Under the pieces are notes generated by a model that was not told the origin of the DNA, did no database searches, and was given only the letters and a program-made list of their open reading frames with translations. Source: an uncultured Ellagibacter sp. (GTDB lineage: Bacteria > Actinomycetota > Coriobacteriia > Coriobacteriales > Eggerthellaceae). From it: 64,000 bases of DNA. Position 1 is the first letter of the stretch. Each line of letters opens with the position of its first letter. Location: positions 131,525 through 195,524 of the forward strand of contig CAKUKU010000002.1 in assembly GCA_934663775.1 (NCBI GenBank), given 5' to 3'. Both the position numbers and the translations under genes were made by a program. This document shows positions 25,535 to 34,560 of this stretch, one piece after another.

Positions 25535-27277
25535 ATGTCAGGGAAAACAAATAACCAAATTCTAATCCAACAAATGATTCTAGAGGAATTTAAAGAGCAG
25601 TCTTCATTTGATTCCGAAGGAGCATACTTCGAATATGCAGCTGCATCTAGATATATGGCTTCTTACAATCTCGATGACGACGAAATCCTTCTTGGCATAG
25701 TTGGAGGATCCAGGGATGGCGGATGCGATGCCGTCTATATTCTGTGTAACGAGCTTTTAGTGGGCGAAGATGTTGACGTTGAAAAAGCCATAAAGCGCTC
25801 ATCGAAGATTGAAATCATAGTTATCCAAAGCAAAAAGACCCCATCGTTTGCGGAGGACGTTTTCCTAAAGTGGAAGGATGTAAGCAGCGATCTCCTTACG
25901 TTTGACAACGACATCACTGATTTCAAGAACAAGTACTCTCCTCGGTTGTTGGAGGCATTTTCCCGAATTCGAGAGGTAATATCGCATGCGGCTCGAAAGG
26001 GCGCGACGACCAATATGAAGTATGTGTACATTGCAAATGCTGACCAAGTTGCTGATGGCGTTCGCATTCAGCAGGAAAGCCTACCATCTTACGTCGAGTC
26101 GATTGTAAACGCCGGGCTATTCACTTGCGAGTGTGAGCTTGTCGGCGCAGATAAGCTTATGGAGATGTGGTTTCCCCCGGACGAAGCAGAGCTGCTGATT
26201 CGCTTCTCGTGCGCGTATGCTCCCGTTCCTAAACGGCAGGACGTATTCGGACTTGTCGCTCTTGACGACTATTACTCCTTTTTAACGGACGACAACGGAA
26301 GGCTTCGCGGATATCTGTTTGAAGCTAATATCCGCGACTATGAGGGAAAAGTCGAAGTCAACAAAGCCATCAGAGGAACTCTTGAATCGCCGCAGAGGCA
26401 AGACTTTTGGTGGCTCAATAACGGCGTGACAATACTAGCATCAAAAGCCGTTCAAGCAACTGGTGGCGAAATTCGGATGGAGCAACCGAGAATCGTCAAT
26501 GGACTGCAAACATCCTATGAAATCTATAACTACCTCTCTGAAGTCACGCCGCCGGAAAAGGACAATCGCAATGTTATGGTGAAAATTCTCGTTCCGGAGG
26601 ATGATGAAACAAGAAACAAAGTAATCATGGCAACCAATAGCCAAACAAAGGTAAAAAAGACTTCCCTGCGAGCTACGGATCCGATTCATTTGCAGATCGA
26701 GATGTACATGAAGTCCCAAAATCTGTTCTATGAGAGGCGTAAGAATTTCTATAAGAACCAAGGTAAGAAACCCGAAGAAATTGTGAGCATATCATTCCTG
26801 GCGCAGTGCCTAATGTCTACGATTCTTCTTCAGCCCGACCAAGCGAGGGCTAGACCTTCGACCCTGCTTTCCGAAGACAAGAAATACAATCAACTTTTTA
26901 AGAAGAATGGTAATCTTGAAGCTTATCTTAAAGCTGCGCAATTGGGAAAGAAAGTTAATTCACGCCTTACGAAAGTTCGTCCTGGACTGAGCAGGGCCCA
27001 GATAAGCGACATAAGATTCTATGTGGTGATGGGTGCCGCTATTCTGCTGTGTCAAAAGGTTGACATATCATTCGGGGATTTAGCAAACATGAGAGTTGAT
27101 TCATTGACGGATGAAGACATCGGAATTGCCATCGACGAGTCCTTAGTGGTATATGAGCGGCTTGGCGGTACATCAAGGGTTGCAAAGTCTGCAATAATGG
27201 CAAATGAGGTGGCGAAAGGAATTTTTCTTCATGTTGCCAATGGCCAGCTTGAGTCTTCTGGGTGTCCGTCCGCATGA
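25535..27277 (+). CDS. AIPR-family protein (abortive-infection type)
   Basis: About 580 residues. The middle carries the AIPR signature: FWWLNNGVTIL, then PRIVNGLQTSYEIYN, and ATNSQTKVKKTSLRATD, with FYERRKNFYKNQG after it. The N-terminal ~200 residues include GGSRDGGCDAVYI and IIVIQSKK, a PD-(D/E)xK-like arrangement (D, then QxK) that may be nucleolytic (inference). AIPR proteins are named for abortive-infection phage resistance and often sit beside methyltransferases. Here it faces, tail to tail, a DUF4928-like gene and a cytosine methyltransferase. Start is TTG 25529 or ATG 25535; no strong ribosome site. The AT-rich composition indicates transfer. Confidence 0.85.
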   Translation: MSGKTNNQILIQQMILEEFKEQSSFDSEGAYFEYAAASRYMASYNLDDDEILLGIVGGSRDGGCDAVYILCNELLVGEDVDVEKAIKRSSKIEIIVIQSKKTPSFAEDVFLKWKDVSSDLLTFDNDITDFKNKYSPRLLEAFSRIREVISHAARKGATTNMKYVYIANADQVADGVRIQQESLPSYVESIVNAGLFTCECELVGADKLMEMWFPPDEAELLIRFSCAYAPVPKRQDVFGLVALDDYYSFLTDDNGRLRGYLFEANIRDYEGKVEVNKAIRGTLESPQRQDFWWLNNGVTILASKAVQATGGEIRMEQPRIVNGLQTSYEIYNYLSEVTPPEKDNRNVMVKILVPEDDETRNKVIMATNSQTKVKKTSLRATDPIHLQIEMYMKSQNLFYERRKNFYKNQGKKPEEIVSISFLAQCLMSTILLQPDQARARPSTLLSEDKKYNQLFKKNGNLEAYLKAAQLGKKVNSRLTKVRPGLSRAQISDIRFYVVMGAAILLCQKVDISFGDLANMRVDSLTDEDIGIAIDESLVVYERLGGTSRVAKSAIMANEVAKGIFLHVANGQLESSGCPSA

Positions 27278-27313
27278 TTGCTTTAATCATTGGGCGAAGC
27301 CAGCGGCTAAATC

Positions 27314-27365
27314 GGCTAAGGTTGCTAGCGATATCTACCATAACCGCCAGCAACCTTAGCCTTGC
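27314..27365. terminator. Bidirectional terminator between AIPR and DUF4928-like genes
   Basis: GGCTAAGGTTGCT 27314-27326 pairs perfectly with AGCAACCTTAGCC 27349-27361 around 22 nt, with T-rich sequence after. It separates two convergent genes of the defence island. Confidence 0.7.
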
Positions 27366-27431
27366 TTTGCTTTATCCTTGATGAGGAGCAAGCCATACTA
27401 GTGCGCGAAAGAATATGCCCTGGACGGTCTG

Positions 27432-28490
27432 TTAGTCGCCAGCATCACATTCGCTGAAGGAGATGAGAGCATAACATCTTTTGGAAGCGTCCCATTCTCC
27501 TACGATTCCAATCATCCATTCAGGCTCTTCGACCATAAGCGACTTGTCAGTTTCGCAATAATAGATGCGCTCGTTATACCGTCGGACTAAACGGGCAATG
27601 CACTCACGTATACTGCTTGAGCTAAATTCGCCCATTTCTTCGATATTTGTTCCAACAAACGATTCGATGCTTTGAACGCCAACGCGGCTGTCTAGTCCTT
27701 CGGATTCAAAAAGGCCAGTGGCAAACTGCACCTTTTCGTATGGCACAAGCATGACTGGCCGGTAGCCTTCCCGGATGTTCTCCTGCGCCCGAGCTACCAG
27801 CTTTTGCATCGGCGACACCGTTACATGGAATGCTGTGCTGCCTAGTTGGAAGTCCCCCTGACGGTTCGTCTGCTGATCTGCGGCGTTGGCCTTGTCGCGA
27901 CCGATATCCAGATTCGGAAAACGTAGCTCTAGCTTTGCACCCACGAGATGCTGTGCCACAATTCCGGTTGGCTGATCAGGACGAATATACGCTGCACGCA
28001 AGATATCTGCAACGATAGCCGAAACTGGCTTACTTGGGTCGATGTCTATCTTCATGCGCTGCTTAGCGAAGTAGTCTATTTGGATGCACCGCACGAAATA
28101 GTTCTGCAGTTCCTTGGCCACTGCGATGCGGTCTTTCTCCATCAGCCCTTCAGCAAACAGTCCATTAAGAATGCCCGCCAGCTCCTGCGCCGCAGGAAGT
28201 GATCCTCGGGACGTTCTTCCACCTTCAGACGTGAATTCCTGCTCCACACCGTAATCTTTCAAGATACGCGACACCATAGATCCGCTTAGCCCGCGAACCT
28301 GACTATCGTTTTCGGATTTTACAATCTTGTCCGTTAAGGGAAAGCTGTTCTTTAGAAGCTCCGCCACAGCAAGCCCAACACACATAATATTTGTGTTGAC
28401 ATTACCCTTCTTGCTACGCTTTCCTTCATACCAATCCACAGCTGCATTGAGAGCCAAGTCGACAACATCATTTTTATCATTATTGATCAC
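27432..28490 (-). CDS. DUF4928-like protein, probable restriction-type partner of the methyltransferase
   Basis: Protein of 352 residues, no signal peptide or membrane segment. The central part has GAKLELRFP followed by RQGDFQLGSTAFHVTVSP, a GDF...HVT pattern I associate with DUF4928 proteins found next to C5-methyltransferases. The spacing resembles a PD-(D/E)xK nuclease core (inference). It begins 4 bp after the methyltransferase stop, so the two are one operon with the methyltransferase first. The likely role is restriction paired with protection. An alternative is a regulator or specificity factor; no catalytic residue is proven. Confidence 0.7.
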   Translation of the reverse strand: MINNDKNDVVDLALNAAVDWYEGKRSKKGNVNTNIMCVGLAVAELLKNSFPLTDKIVKSENDSQVRGLSGSMVSRILKDYGVEQEFTSEGGRTSRGSLPAAQELAGILNGLFAEGLMEKDRIAVAKELQNYFVRCIQIDYFAKQRMKIDIDPSKPVSAIVADILRAAYIRPDQPTGIVAQHLVGAKLELRFPNLDIGRDKANAADQQTNRQGDFQLGSTAFHVTVSPMQKLVARAQENIREGYRPVMLVPYEKVQFATGLFESEGLDSRVGVQSIESFVGTNIEEMGEFSSSSIRECIARLVRRYNERIYYCETDKSLMVEEPEWMIGIVGEWDASKRCYALISFSECDAGD

Positions 28491-28494
28491 GGGA

Positions 28495-29592
28495 TCAGCC
28501 CTTCTTCAATGCAGGCAATATGGCTTGCTCCATGATCCACGTCACCGCTGGAACCGCAACGGCATCGCCAAAAGCATACTGAATCTGCGACTCTTTAAAA
28601 CCCTTCAGGTTAAAGTTGTTTGCGCCTTGCAATCGTGCGTATTCCAGCCCGGTCATCCAGCGCATACGTACTTTCCCCTTGCCGATAAACACGACAGCCT
28701 GCTTGGAGGAACCGCCTCGGGCGGTACGCAGGCAGCCGGAAATATCGTCTTCGCGCATCTCCCAGACAGGCTTTCCCGCTCTAGTACGACGATATGCCGT
28801 CCGAGCAACCAGTTCATTCGCATTCCTCAGATACTCAAATCGCTCTCGCTGAATGCTGCTCAGAGAATCAATGAATGCCTCGCAGCGCTTCTCGTCCCAC
28901 CAACGAGGGTCAGAATCAGCTAGCTTTTCCGTTATGTCCGTAAAACCACTCGAAAGAAGTGCCGGTGCCTTCTCGACTGGCGTGACATGTGTCTTTAATT
29001 CGGGGTCAGCATGAATCCAAGCAACCCGATCAGGACGTATAGAGGTATCAATCTCGCCGCCGCTGATAGGATCCTTAACGCCGACAATGAACAAACGCGG
29101 GCGCGACTGTGGAACCCACCTTCGAGCATTTAGTTCAAATGCGTCAACTGAATATCCAAGTCGATTGAACTCCATAACGACAGTGCGAAAATCACTGCCT
29201 TCATGAGATGATGAAAGTCCGCAAACGTTTTCAAGAACCACTGCACGGGGGGAGCGATTTCCCATGTGCTCGATAACATCAACAAATCCGAAAAAAGCCC
29301 TTGATTCTGGCCCGTCAACAAGACCGCCGCGCTTGCCTGCAAGCGAGAGATCGGTGCAGGGACTCGATGCCCAAGCGACATCGGCCTCAGGGACCGTATC
29401 AGCATCTACGTCGAACACATCGCCGAAAGCCAGGTCATCTTCGCCCCACTGAGCAGCATATAATCTGCGTTTAATTTCATCGATGTCGTTGGCCCACACG
29501 GTTTTTATCCCAGCAGCGCTCATTCCAGCACGAGCTAGTCCAATACCAGAAAAAAACTCAAGAGCCCGAATTTGTCCGCTTTGCTTAGCCAT
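28495..29592 (-). CDS. dcm: DNA C5-cytosine methyltransferase
   Basis: Protein of 365 residues with the ordered motifs of the family: motif I FFSGIGLARAG for SAM binding, motif IV SSPCTDLSLAGKRGG with catalytic Cys79, motif VI ENVCGL (Glu121), motif VIII QSRPRLFIVG, and C-terminal motifs IX-X around RWMTGLEYARLQG and YAFGDAVAVP. The target-recognition region lies at about residues 190-290. Cytosine methylation here probably protects self DNA from the DUF4928-like partner. It is an AT-richer gene than its surroundings. The gene symbol is generic; no recognition site can be read. Confidence 0.92.
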   Translation of the reverse strand: MAKQSGQIRALEFFSGIGLARAGMSAAGIKTVWANDIDEIKRRLYAAQWGEDDLAFGDVFDVDADTVPEADVAWASSPCTDLSLAGKRGGLVDGPESRAFFGFVDVIEHMGNRSPRAVVLENVCGLSSSHEGSDFRTVVMEFNRLGYSVDAFELNARRWVPQSRPRLFIVGVKDPISGGEIDTSIRPDRVAWIHADPELKTHVTPVEKAPALLSSGFTDITEKLADSDPRWWDEKRCEAFIDSLSSIQRERFEYLRNANELVARTAYRRTRAGKPVWEMREDDISGCLRTARGGSSKQAVVFIGKGKVRMRWMTGLEYARLQGANNFNLKGFKESQIQYAFGDAVAVPAVTWIMEQAILPALKKG

Positions 29593-29829
29593 GAAAACCC
29601 TAATATCGCCTTAAACCTAACGCAGATATGATAGCCGATAAAGCGCCTATTGACGAATACGCTTCTTATCAACAGACTCATCAACCGCTTTTCATGTTGT
29701 CACCCAAAGAGCGCACCAAGCATAATCCTCGAAACCTGAATAACACTCAGCAGGACTTGGCTATGCAACGAAACAACCCTCTGCCAACTAAAATGATCCA
29801 TAGCAGAGATAAGTCTTCCCTACATTCAC

Positions 29830-30594
29830 TTACCAATCAATCTCGTCGGGCCAGCCTCCATCATCGACCGACACGTGCTCGACGGGGCAGTCGTGCTCGG
29901 CAGCAAATGCACGAATATCGCGGCAGAACTCGTCGTAGTCCTCCCCGCCCTCGAGAATACGCTTCATCGTCGGGCCCAGCAGCTTGCGGCGCTTTTCCTC
30001 GTCGGAGCGAGCGAACTCCGCGTCGAACTGCTCGAGGTACTGCGTGCAGTAGCTCCGGAAAATCGAGTCCGCCTCGGTCACGAGCCTCATGATGCGCGAG
30101 TGGAGGTTCGGGGACACCGCCTGCGCGAGAGCGTCGTAGACCAGCGACTGGTACAGCACCACGTGGTTGACGGGCACGTCGTACCTCGCCTGGGCGCTGA
30201 CGCCGTCGCTTCTGCGCCTGCCCTTGGTCAACTCGCGCTGGCGCCGCTCGCACAGGACCCTCAGCATCGCGCAGTCGAAGAGCGCCTCCGTCCATAGAAT
30301 GCTCACGCCGTACCGGACGTTCTTCGTCGGGATCGCCTTGCCCTCAAGCCGCGCGCCGGGCCTGACCCCGTTCTCATGCAGCATGACCTCCCTGTCCCCC
30401 ATGTAGCAATGGCGCAGGTCATAGCAAAGCCCCAGCACATTCACGGCAGCGAAGTGCAGCGGGTCGCTATACCCGTCGTCGCCCGCGATCGGGGCGGCAA
30501 CCTCCCACACCGCATCGTAGAGCTTGTCGATGTCGTCGAAATCGCCTGACACGAAGATGCCCCCGAAATGGGGCGTCGCCTCGACTTTGAGCAT
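29830..30594 (-). CDS. Uncharacterised 254-residue protein
   Basis: Soluble, acidic protein starting MLKVEATPHFGGIFVSGDFDD, with a run near VNVLGLCYDLRHCYMGDRE and a basic stretch CERRQRELTKGRRRS. The last third is charged and helical. I recognise no catalytic motif; a family of unknown function is likely (possibly DUF6904, unsure). It is the last of four consecutive minus-strand genes that start with the SLH/metallo-beta-lactamase gene. GC content is again high, unlike the adjacent methyltransferase island. Confidence 0.65.
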   Translation of the reverse strand: MLKVEATPHFGGIFVSGDFDDIDKLYDAVWEVAAPIAGDDGYSDPLHFAAVNVLGLCYDLRHCYMGDREVMLHENGVRPGARLEGKAIPTKNVRYGVSILWTEALFDCAMLRVLCERRQRELTKGRRRSDGVSAQARYDVPVNHVVLYQSLVYDALAQAVSPNLHSRIMRLVTEADSIFRSYCTQYLEQFDAEFARSDEEKRRKLLGPTMKRILEGGEDYDEFCRDIRAFAAEHDCPVEHVSVDDGGWPDEIDW

Positions 30595-30644
30595 GGTGGC
30601 CTTCTTTCTCTATCGCCTGAGCAGAAACTGGAACCTACGCCTTC

Positions 30645-30962
30645 TCATTCGAGGCAGCGTTGAACGTAGCGCTTGAGGTCTTCGGTGAAGCCGTCGAGGT
30701 CGGCGGGGGCGATGACACCGTCCTGCGCCAGGCGGGCGATCTCATAGTGCATCGTGCTGCGACGCACATCGCGGATCATCACGCCCAGGCGCCCCTTGTC
30801 CTCGTTGACGCGCTTCTCCAGCGCCCAGAACCTCTCGGAAGCAAGACCCTCGCCGCTCGGCATCCCCATGTACTCGCCGACGAGCTTCTCCATGTAGCTT
30901 TCCCGCCACCCGGGAAGCCCCTTGCGGAACAGCTTCCAATCGATCTCCGCCACATCGCCCAT
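30645..30962 (-). CDS. Uncharacterised 105-residue protein
   Basis: Starts MGDVAEIDWKLFRKGLPGW at ATG 30962 behind a strong GGAGGGG site; the longer frame upstream is low-complexity and discarded. The protein is charged, probably helical, and lacks Cys clusters or membrane segments. It sits 50 bp before the 254-residue gene and 68 bp after the DUF3006-like gene, all on the minus strand, so it belongs to the same transcription unit. I do not recognise the family. Confidence 0.65.
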   Translation of the reverse strand: MGDVAEIDWKLFRKGLPGWRESYMEKLVGEYMGMPSGEGLASERFWALEKRVNEDKGRLGVMIRDVRRSTMHYEIARLAQDGVIAPADLDGFTEDLKRYVQRCLE

Positions 30963-31030
30963 GCTTCCCCTCCGTTCGCTTATTTTCAATCGCTCGTTGC
31001 AATAGGCAAGCCGAGCCGATTTTTCCGCCG

Positions 31031-31255
31031 CTAATCGACGAAGAGCGAGTTGAGCTTGCGCTCGATTCGCCGCTTGCGGGCGGCTTCCTCGTCTTCGTCG
31101 AGGGCGAATCCCCGCCCATGCGGCCGCAGGCACGAGCCCTCAAGCGCGCCTGAGGGCAAGTCTGCAAGAGGGACCTCCGCCTTCTCGCCCGAGTCGCCCA
31201 CGAGGACGGCGATGCCCCCCTCTATGCGGTCGATGACGCGAATCGAGCCGTCCAT
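31031..31255 (-). CDS. DUF3006-like small protein
   Basis: 74 residues, beginning MDGSIRVIDRIEGGIAVLVG and continuing with a short beta-rich half and a basic end (EEAARKRRIERKLNSLF). This is the usual shape of DUF3006 proteins, which commonly stand next to ComEC-like metallo-beta-lactamase genes, as here (12 bp downstream of one). Function unknown; the context suggests an accessory of the MBL protein. Confidence 0.75.
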   Translation of the reverse strand: MDGSIRVIDRIEGGIAVLVGDSGEKAEVPLADLPSGALEGSCLRPHGRGFALDEDEEAARKRRIERKLNSLFVD

Positions 31256-31267
31256 GCCTCCCCTTCC

Positions 31268-32005
31268 CTACGCCGCCCGGCGTATCGTCTCGCCGTCGCA
31301 GCTGAGCGCCACCGTGCCGTCGAGGTCCGTTCGGAGCAGGTGGGCGACCCCCGAGAGCGCCGAGAGCGTCTCTTTGGACGGGTGGCCGTACGAGTTGCCC
31401 GCCCCCACCGAGATGACCGCCCAGCCCGGCGAGAGCGCCCCTGCGAGCTGCTGCGTCGTCGAGGTCCTCGACCCGTGGTGCCCGACCTTAAGCACGTCGA
31501 TGTGGCGGTTGCATGCCCTCCCGATGACGCTGGATGAGGCGTCGCCCGTGAAGAGGAAGGACCTCACCCCCACGTCGAGCTCGAGGATGACCGACCAGTC
31601 GTTGAGATCGGAATACGACGTCTCGGAAGGCGAGAGGACCGTCGCCGAGGCGCCGCCGCCCGAGAAGATGATCCTCCCCTTCTCGGCCGCGTGGACGGGG
31701 ATGCCCTTGTCGGCGATCGCGTCGAGCAGCCCCTCGAAGGTGGCGGTGCTCGACGTCGCGCACGGCATCCAGATCTCGCCGACGTCGAAGCTGCCGAGCA
31801 CGCGCGCCATCCCGCCGATGTGGTCCTCGTGGGGGTGCGTGGCGACGATGTAATCGATGCGCGAGTAGCCGAGCCCGGCGATGTAGCTCGCGACCTTGTC
31901 CCCGCTCTCGACCGGCCCCGCGTCTATGAGCATCGTCTTGCCGTCAGGCAGCTCGATGAACTCGCTGTCGCCCTGCCCGACGTCGATGAAGTGGACCCGG
32001 GCCCT
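31268..32005 (-). pseudogene. ComEC-like metallo-beta-lactamase domain, cut from its N-terminal partner by TGA
   Basis: Metallo-beta-lactamase fold of the extracellular ComEC/Rec2 type: HFIDVGQGDSEFIE, then THPHEDHIGGM (the HxHxDH metal motif), FTGDAS and VGHHGSRTST. The frame is open from directly after the TGA that ends the SLH gene (32006-32008) and is in the same phase, but no usable start codon precedes HFIDVGQGD; the first ATG (31933) would delete the first strand. The natural product is therefore one protein: signal peptide, SLH repeats, MBL. It is either a nonsense mutant or made by readthrough. DUF3006-like gene follows. Confidence 0.8.
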
Positions 32006-32998
32006 TCAATCGCTTCCGCTCTCACCCTTGACGATCTTGTGGGCGAGGGAGAACATCTTGCACCCCTGGCAGCGGGTGGCCGTGCCCTGGGGGTCGATGG
32101 TCGCCGCTCCGCCGAGGATGCCCTCGTCGACCGACCAGGCGACCGCGTCGTGTGCCCAGGCGCTCACGGAGGCCGCATCGGGCTTCGCCGAGAGGGCGGC
32201 GCCCGTGCTCGAGACGTCGACGTGCGAGATCGAGCTCGCGGACCCCGCGATCATCACGGCGAGCTGCTCGCGCGTGACGGGGTCGTTCGGGCCGAAGTTG
32301 TTCGTGCCCGCGTAGCCCTTGACTATTTCGTTCGCCCGCGCCCAGCGGACGGCGTCCTTGTACCACGAGCCCGCCGAGTAGTCGACGTCGTCGAAATCGG
32401 CCGCCTGGCATGAGGACTCGCCCGCCATCCTCCACAGCACGGTGACGGCCATCGCGCGGGTGATCGAGTCGTCGGGCCCGAACCTGTTCGAGCCGTCGCC
32501 GTACCCCTTCATGAGCCCGTTGTCGAGCGCGTAGTCGAACACGCCGCTCTCGACGTACCACGAGCCTGCGGGGACGTCGACGAACCCGCGGTACTGGGGC
32601 TGCGGCTCGGGGGCCGGGGCCGGCGTCGGGTCGGGCTCAGGAGCCGGCGCGGGATCGGGCGTGGGCGCCTCGCGCACGCACTTCGAGCAGGGCTGCCTCC
32701 CGGAGTCGATCGCCTGCTGCAGGGTCATCTCGGTGGGGTTCTTCATCCTCGAGCAGGAAGGGATGTAATGGTACTTGCTCCCCGTCCGCGAGCACCAGAC
32801 GGTCCGGTTCATGTCGGCCTGAAGCTCGACGCCGCCCTGCTGCAGCGACTCCGTCGAGGCGCCCTCGGCCGCGAACGCGGCCTGCACGTTGAACGCCGCC
32901 TGCGCGGAGGCGCAGACCGTCATCCCGAGGAGGATGGCGATCATCGCGGCGACGAGGCGCGAGCCGCACCTCCTTACGACGTGTTCCCCGGTGTTCAT
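32006..32998 (-). CDS. Secreted SLH-domain protein, N-terminal part of a split SLH-MBL protein
   Basis: Residues 1-45 are a Sec signal peptide (basic start, MIAILLGMTVCASAQA). A Cys motif follows (WCSRTGSKYHYIPSCSRM then GRQPCSKC), a likely metal-binding module seen in exported nucleases of Gram-positives. A Pro/Glu linker PDPAPAPEPDPTPAP leads to three SLH repeats (YRGFVDVPAGSWYVE, FDDVDYSAGSWYKDAV, ISHVDVS...SAWAHDAV) that would anchor it to the cell wall. The frame ends at TGA 32006-32008, and the same frame continues into an MBL domain. The start has only a weak ribosome site. Divergent from the zinc-ribbon gene at 33222. Confidence 0.82.
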   Translation of the reverse strand: MNTGEHVVRRCGSRLVAAMIAILLGMTVCASAQAAFNVQAAFAAEGASTESLQQGGVELQADMNRTVWCSRTGSKYHYIPSCSRMKNPTEMTLQQAIDSGRQPCSKCVREAPTPDPAPAPEPDPTPAPAPEPQPQYRGFVDVPAGSWYVESGVFDYALDNGLMKGYGDGSNRFGPDDSITRAMAVTVLWRMAGESSCQAADFDDVDYSAGSWYKDAVRWARANEIVKGYAGTNNFGPNDPVTREQLAVMIAGSASSISHVDVSSTGAALSAKPDAASVSAWAHDAVAWSVDEGILGGAATIDPQGTATRCQGCKMFSLAHKIVKGESGSD

Positions 32999-33221
32999 GT
33001 CGCTCCCTTCCCGCTTGCGGTGTTTCCGCTATTTTACTACCGGAATGGGCGCGGGGACACAGTCAGTCGCTGCATCCTGGCGCATTCGGCGCGCCCGAGA
33101 GCCGAGGGCGAGCATCCGCCTCGCAAGCCACATCGTTAGATGCCTTGGTTGTGATACATTGCTTACTGACTGGTTAACGGTTCGGAACCATAAAGCCGAT
33201 CGGATCGCGGAGAGGAGCGCT

Positions 33222-33482
33222 GTGAAACTGATCGCATGCGAGAGATGCGGCGGGAACGAGTTCGACTACGAGGGCAAGACGGCGATATGCCGCTACTGCG
33301 GGTCGAGGTACGCCTTGGAGAAGGACGATGCGGCAGGGCAGGGAGACACGCGCATCGCCCTTGGCGACGACGTCGCCAGGCTGCTCGCGAAATGCGAGGC
33401 GGAGCCCGCCCGAGCCCGAAAGTACGCCAACCTGGTGCTCGACATCGACCCCGGAAACACGCAAGCGTTGAAGTATCTCTAA
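33222..33482 (+). CDS. Zinc-ribbon protein, 86 residues
   Basis: GTG 33222 follows GAGAGGAG. The first 30 residues hold two CxxC pairs, CERCGG and CRYCGS, a TFIIB-like zinc ribbon. The rest is helical, ending NLVLDIDPGNTQALKYL, which looks like the edge of a TPR-like unit. It is followed after 22 bp by the YbjQ-domain gene, so the two form an operon. Function unknown. Confidence 0.75.
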   Translation: MKLIACERCGGNEFDYEGKTAICRYCGSRYALEKDDAAGQGDTRIALGDDVARLLAKCEAEPARARKYANLVLDIDPGNTQALKYL

Positions 33483-33504
33483 GCTGCGACGGAAGGAGAC
33501 TGGC

Positions 33505-34116
33505 ATGAAGTTGAGCCAAATCGCATGGCGCTACCATGTGCCCGAGGCGGACCTGAAGGAGTTCGTGAAGAGGAACGACATATCCTATAAAGGGTTCATG
33601 GACATCGACATCGACGACGATTACGACTTCGACGATCTGATACGGGTCTTCAAGGAAGACTGCGCCGAGCGCGAAGAGTCGAAGGCCGCGAAAGAGAGGG
33701 CGGAAGCCGAGAAGAAGCGGACCGAGGAGCAATACGAAGCCGAGAAGAATGCCGCCATGGCGCAGATGCTCATCACCTCCGGTTTCAGCTTCGACGGGTA
33801 CCGAATCACGAAATACTCCGGATACATCTCAGGCGACGACGTGATCGAGATCCCCCGCGGGCGCGAGGGCATCTTCGCAACCGCGACGAACGTCGGCGAC
33901 GCCCTGAGCGCGTCGCTCGTGAAGATCCGCCGCCAAGCGCTGAAGGAGCTCAAGGAGGCCGCCTACGACCTCGGCTGCAACGCCGTCATCGGCGTGGACT
34001 TCGACTACATCACGCTCGAGCCCGAGACCGTAAACGCCGGCGGCGGAACGCTTTACCTCCCCTACGTCTTCTGCGTCACAGCAAACGGCAACGCCGTGAT
34101 CATCGAGAAGGAGTGA
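33505..34116 (+). CDS. Protein with coiled coil and C-terminal YbjQ/UPF0145 domain
   Basis: 203 residues. The N-terminus (MKLSQIAWRYHVPEADLKEF) may be a small helical domain, followed by a charged coiled coil (residues about 55-90, REESKAAKERAEAEKK). The C-terminal ~100 residues match the YbjQ-type pentamer fold: GYISGDDVIEIPRG, LKELKEAAYDLGCNAVIGVD and NAVIIEKE. Family role is unknown, with heavy-metal binding suggested in old annotation. AAGGAG precedes the ATG. Likely cotranscribed with the zinc ribbon. Confidence 0.82.
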   Translation: MKLSQIAWRYHVPEADLKEFVKRNDISYKGFMDIDIDDDYDFDDLIRVFKEDCAEREESKAAKERAEAEKKRTEEQYEAEKNAAMAQMLITSGFSFDGYRITKYSGYISGDDVIEIPRGREGIFATATNVGDALSASLVKIRRQALKELKEAAYDLGCNAVIGVDFDYITLEPETVNAGGGTLYLPYVFCVTANGNAVIIEKE

Positions 34117-34241
34117 CACGAAGAAAGCAAAAGCTGGTTAATCGCAAAGCGGGATTGCTTTGAAAGAGATGTCCCTTTACTTTGCATGGACAGATGATGT
34201 CGGGGCGGTGGAGCGAATGGCTATAAACCTATAACGACGCG

Positions 34242-34385
34242 GTGAAGCTGAAGAACGGCAAGAAGGCCGTTATCGTAGAGGTGCTGGAGGCCGGCAAGGC
34301 ATATATCGCCGATGTTTCAATCGCCGTCGGATGGGGCGAGGACGACACGATCTTCATCCCGCAAGACGATATAGCGGGCGAATAA
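34242..34385 (+). CDS. Short DUF4926-like protein, possibly 5'-degraded
   Basis: Frame of 47 residues: VKLKNGKKAVIVEVLEAGKA, then AYIADVSIAVGWGEDD and an acidic end. It resembles DUF4926, whose members begin with a YDxVxLKxG segment. In phase upstream lies TYNDAVKLKNG, but a TAA at 34224 blocks a longer start, so GTG 34242 is the best remaining codon. No clear ribosome site, so it may be a relic. DUF4926 genes often accompany restriction or toxin-type loci. Confidence 0.5.
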   Translation: MKLKNGKKAVIVEVLEAGKAYIADVSIAVGWGEDDTIFIPQDDIAGE

Positions 34386-34560
34386 CTGAGGCCCTTCGGC
34401 AACGTTCGTAGGCGACCTCCCCCGCCGATGCCGCCCTCGTCGCTCGCCACGGGCACGAATGCGCGCCCACTTCGCCGGCGAGCGTTTCAGAAGCGCCGAT
34501 GCTGCCGATAAGTATGCAACGCTCAAGGGCGCCTATCGATGAACGGAGAGGCGGCATCAG

